Assembly: GCA_023416695.1 (NCBI GenBank)
Contig: JAEZGY010000020.1
Coordinates: 3,110 to 67,109 of the forward strand
DNA from: Bacillota bacterium
GTDB taxonomy: Bacteria > Bacillota > Clostridia > Lachnospirales > Lachnospiraceae
DNA: 64,000 nucleotides
Direction of reading: 5' to 3'
Part shown: positions 63,878 to 64,000 of the stretch, in pieces
Layout of the letters: every line of letters begins with the position of its first letter
Position numbering within the stretch: the stretch's first letter is position 1
Program-made: the position numbers and the translations under genes
The notes under the pieces: generated by a model
The model's input: only the letters and a program-made list of their open reading frames with translations
Databases searched by the model: none
What the model was told of the DNA's origin: nothing

Positions 63878-64000
63878 TTACGACAAACGTTTAGTAATCT
63901 TAACCAAGGAAAGAGGTAAAATTGCTGCATTTGCAAAAGGCGCTAGAAGACCAAATAGCGCCTTACTTGCGTGCAGTCAACCCTTCTCTTTTGGGGTATT
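63819..64000 (+). CDS. recO: DNA repair protein RecO, N-terminal part
   Basis: Partial: the gene runs off the window. The 60 visible residues, including [20 protein letters not shown] and [17 protein letters not shown], match the RecO N-terminal OB-fold, which binds single-stranded DNA and loads RecA with RecFR. The start is taken as the GTG at 63819, 6 bp after AAGGAGG; a second GTG follows at once. It overlaps the YqzL-like gene by 59 bp in a different frame. Confidence 0.92.
   Translation, partial: MVVTQITVTGMVLAAMPVGDYDKRLVILTKERGKIAAFAKGARRPNSALLACSQPFSFGV

Overview
The window is chromosomal DNA from a low-GC, spore-forming, anaerobic Firmicute. It is most likely a member of the Lachnospiraceae (Clostridium cluster XIVa, near Lachnoclostridium or Anaerocolumna). 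This placement is inferred from several things seen together: strongly AT-rich intergenic DNA, AGGAGG-type ribosome sites, a sigH gene in the cysE-cysS-mrnC-rlmB-sigH order, a glutaminyl-tRNA synthetase, families typical of that group (DUF368, DUF1540, DUF2225, DUF6062), a CIRCE-groESL operon, a cysteine T-box and a ZTP riboswitch. I see no transposase, integrase, phage gene, CRISPR array or rRNA. The window looks like core chromosome with a few lineage-specific surface genes.

Layout, left to right. 1-7.5 kb: an LCP cell-wall ligase divergent from an HtrA-type membrane protease, then a divergent ClpX paralogue, a cytosolic subtilisin-like protease, an uncharacterised TIM-barrel protein and a small zinc-ribbon protein. 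7.5-13.3 kb: a complete branched-chain amino acid ABC transporter (livK, then livHMGF) with a cytidylate kinase-like gene at its end. 13.4-16.2 kb: two PLP aminotransferases (one HisC-like) and a stand-alone receiver protein. 16.2-22.7 kb: an ECF S-component divergent from an Rrf2 regulator, DUF368, a zinc uptake operon (znuA-znuC-znuB) and an AI-2E/PerM-family membrane protein. 22.7-25.1 kb: a VanZ-like membrane protein, a diacylglycerol kinase-family protein and tRNA-Val/tRNA-Met. 25.2-32.3 kb: ispF, a membrane-anchored GH5-like protein that has lost key catalytic residues, then a Cys T-box controlling cysE-cysS-mrnC-rlmB-sigH, ending in tRNA-Thr.

32.4-48.8 kb: a membrane-associated protein, a P-type calcium ATPase, a two-gene surface module (a membrane protein with an extracellular Ig-like domain plus a secreted beta-helix/InlB-repeat/Ig-like protein), a DHH phosphoesterase, DUF1540, NADH oxidase, a eukaryotic-type HisA, a SleB-like hydrolase, glnS, DUF2225 and DUF6062. 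48.8-64 kb: CIRCE-groES-groEL, a repeat-containing hypothetical protein, guaB, an amidase/dCMP deaminase/DUF1461 cluster, a ZTP riboswitch with purH, a flavodiiron-flavin reductase-rubredoxin fusion, an M16C metalloprotease, era, a YqzL-like small gene and the start of recO.

Themes. Cell-envelope upkeep is represented by LCP, HtrA, SleB, the amidase and the surface module. Protein quality control is represented by HtrA, the ClpX paralogue, S8, M16C and GroESL. Oxygen defence is represented by NADH oxidase and the flavodiiron fusion. Nucleotide and amino acid supply is under RNA-based control (T-box, ZTP). The most unusual items are the degenerate GH5 protein inserted between ispF and cysE, the ClpX paralogue lacking the RKH substrate loop, the paired surface genes at 36.2-40.1 kb, the eukaryotic-type HisA, and the IPP-repeat protein at 51.1-51.7 kb. 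Functions are read from motifs by eye. No database search or folding was run.
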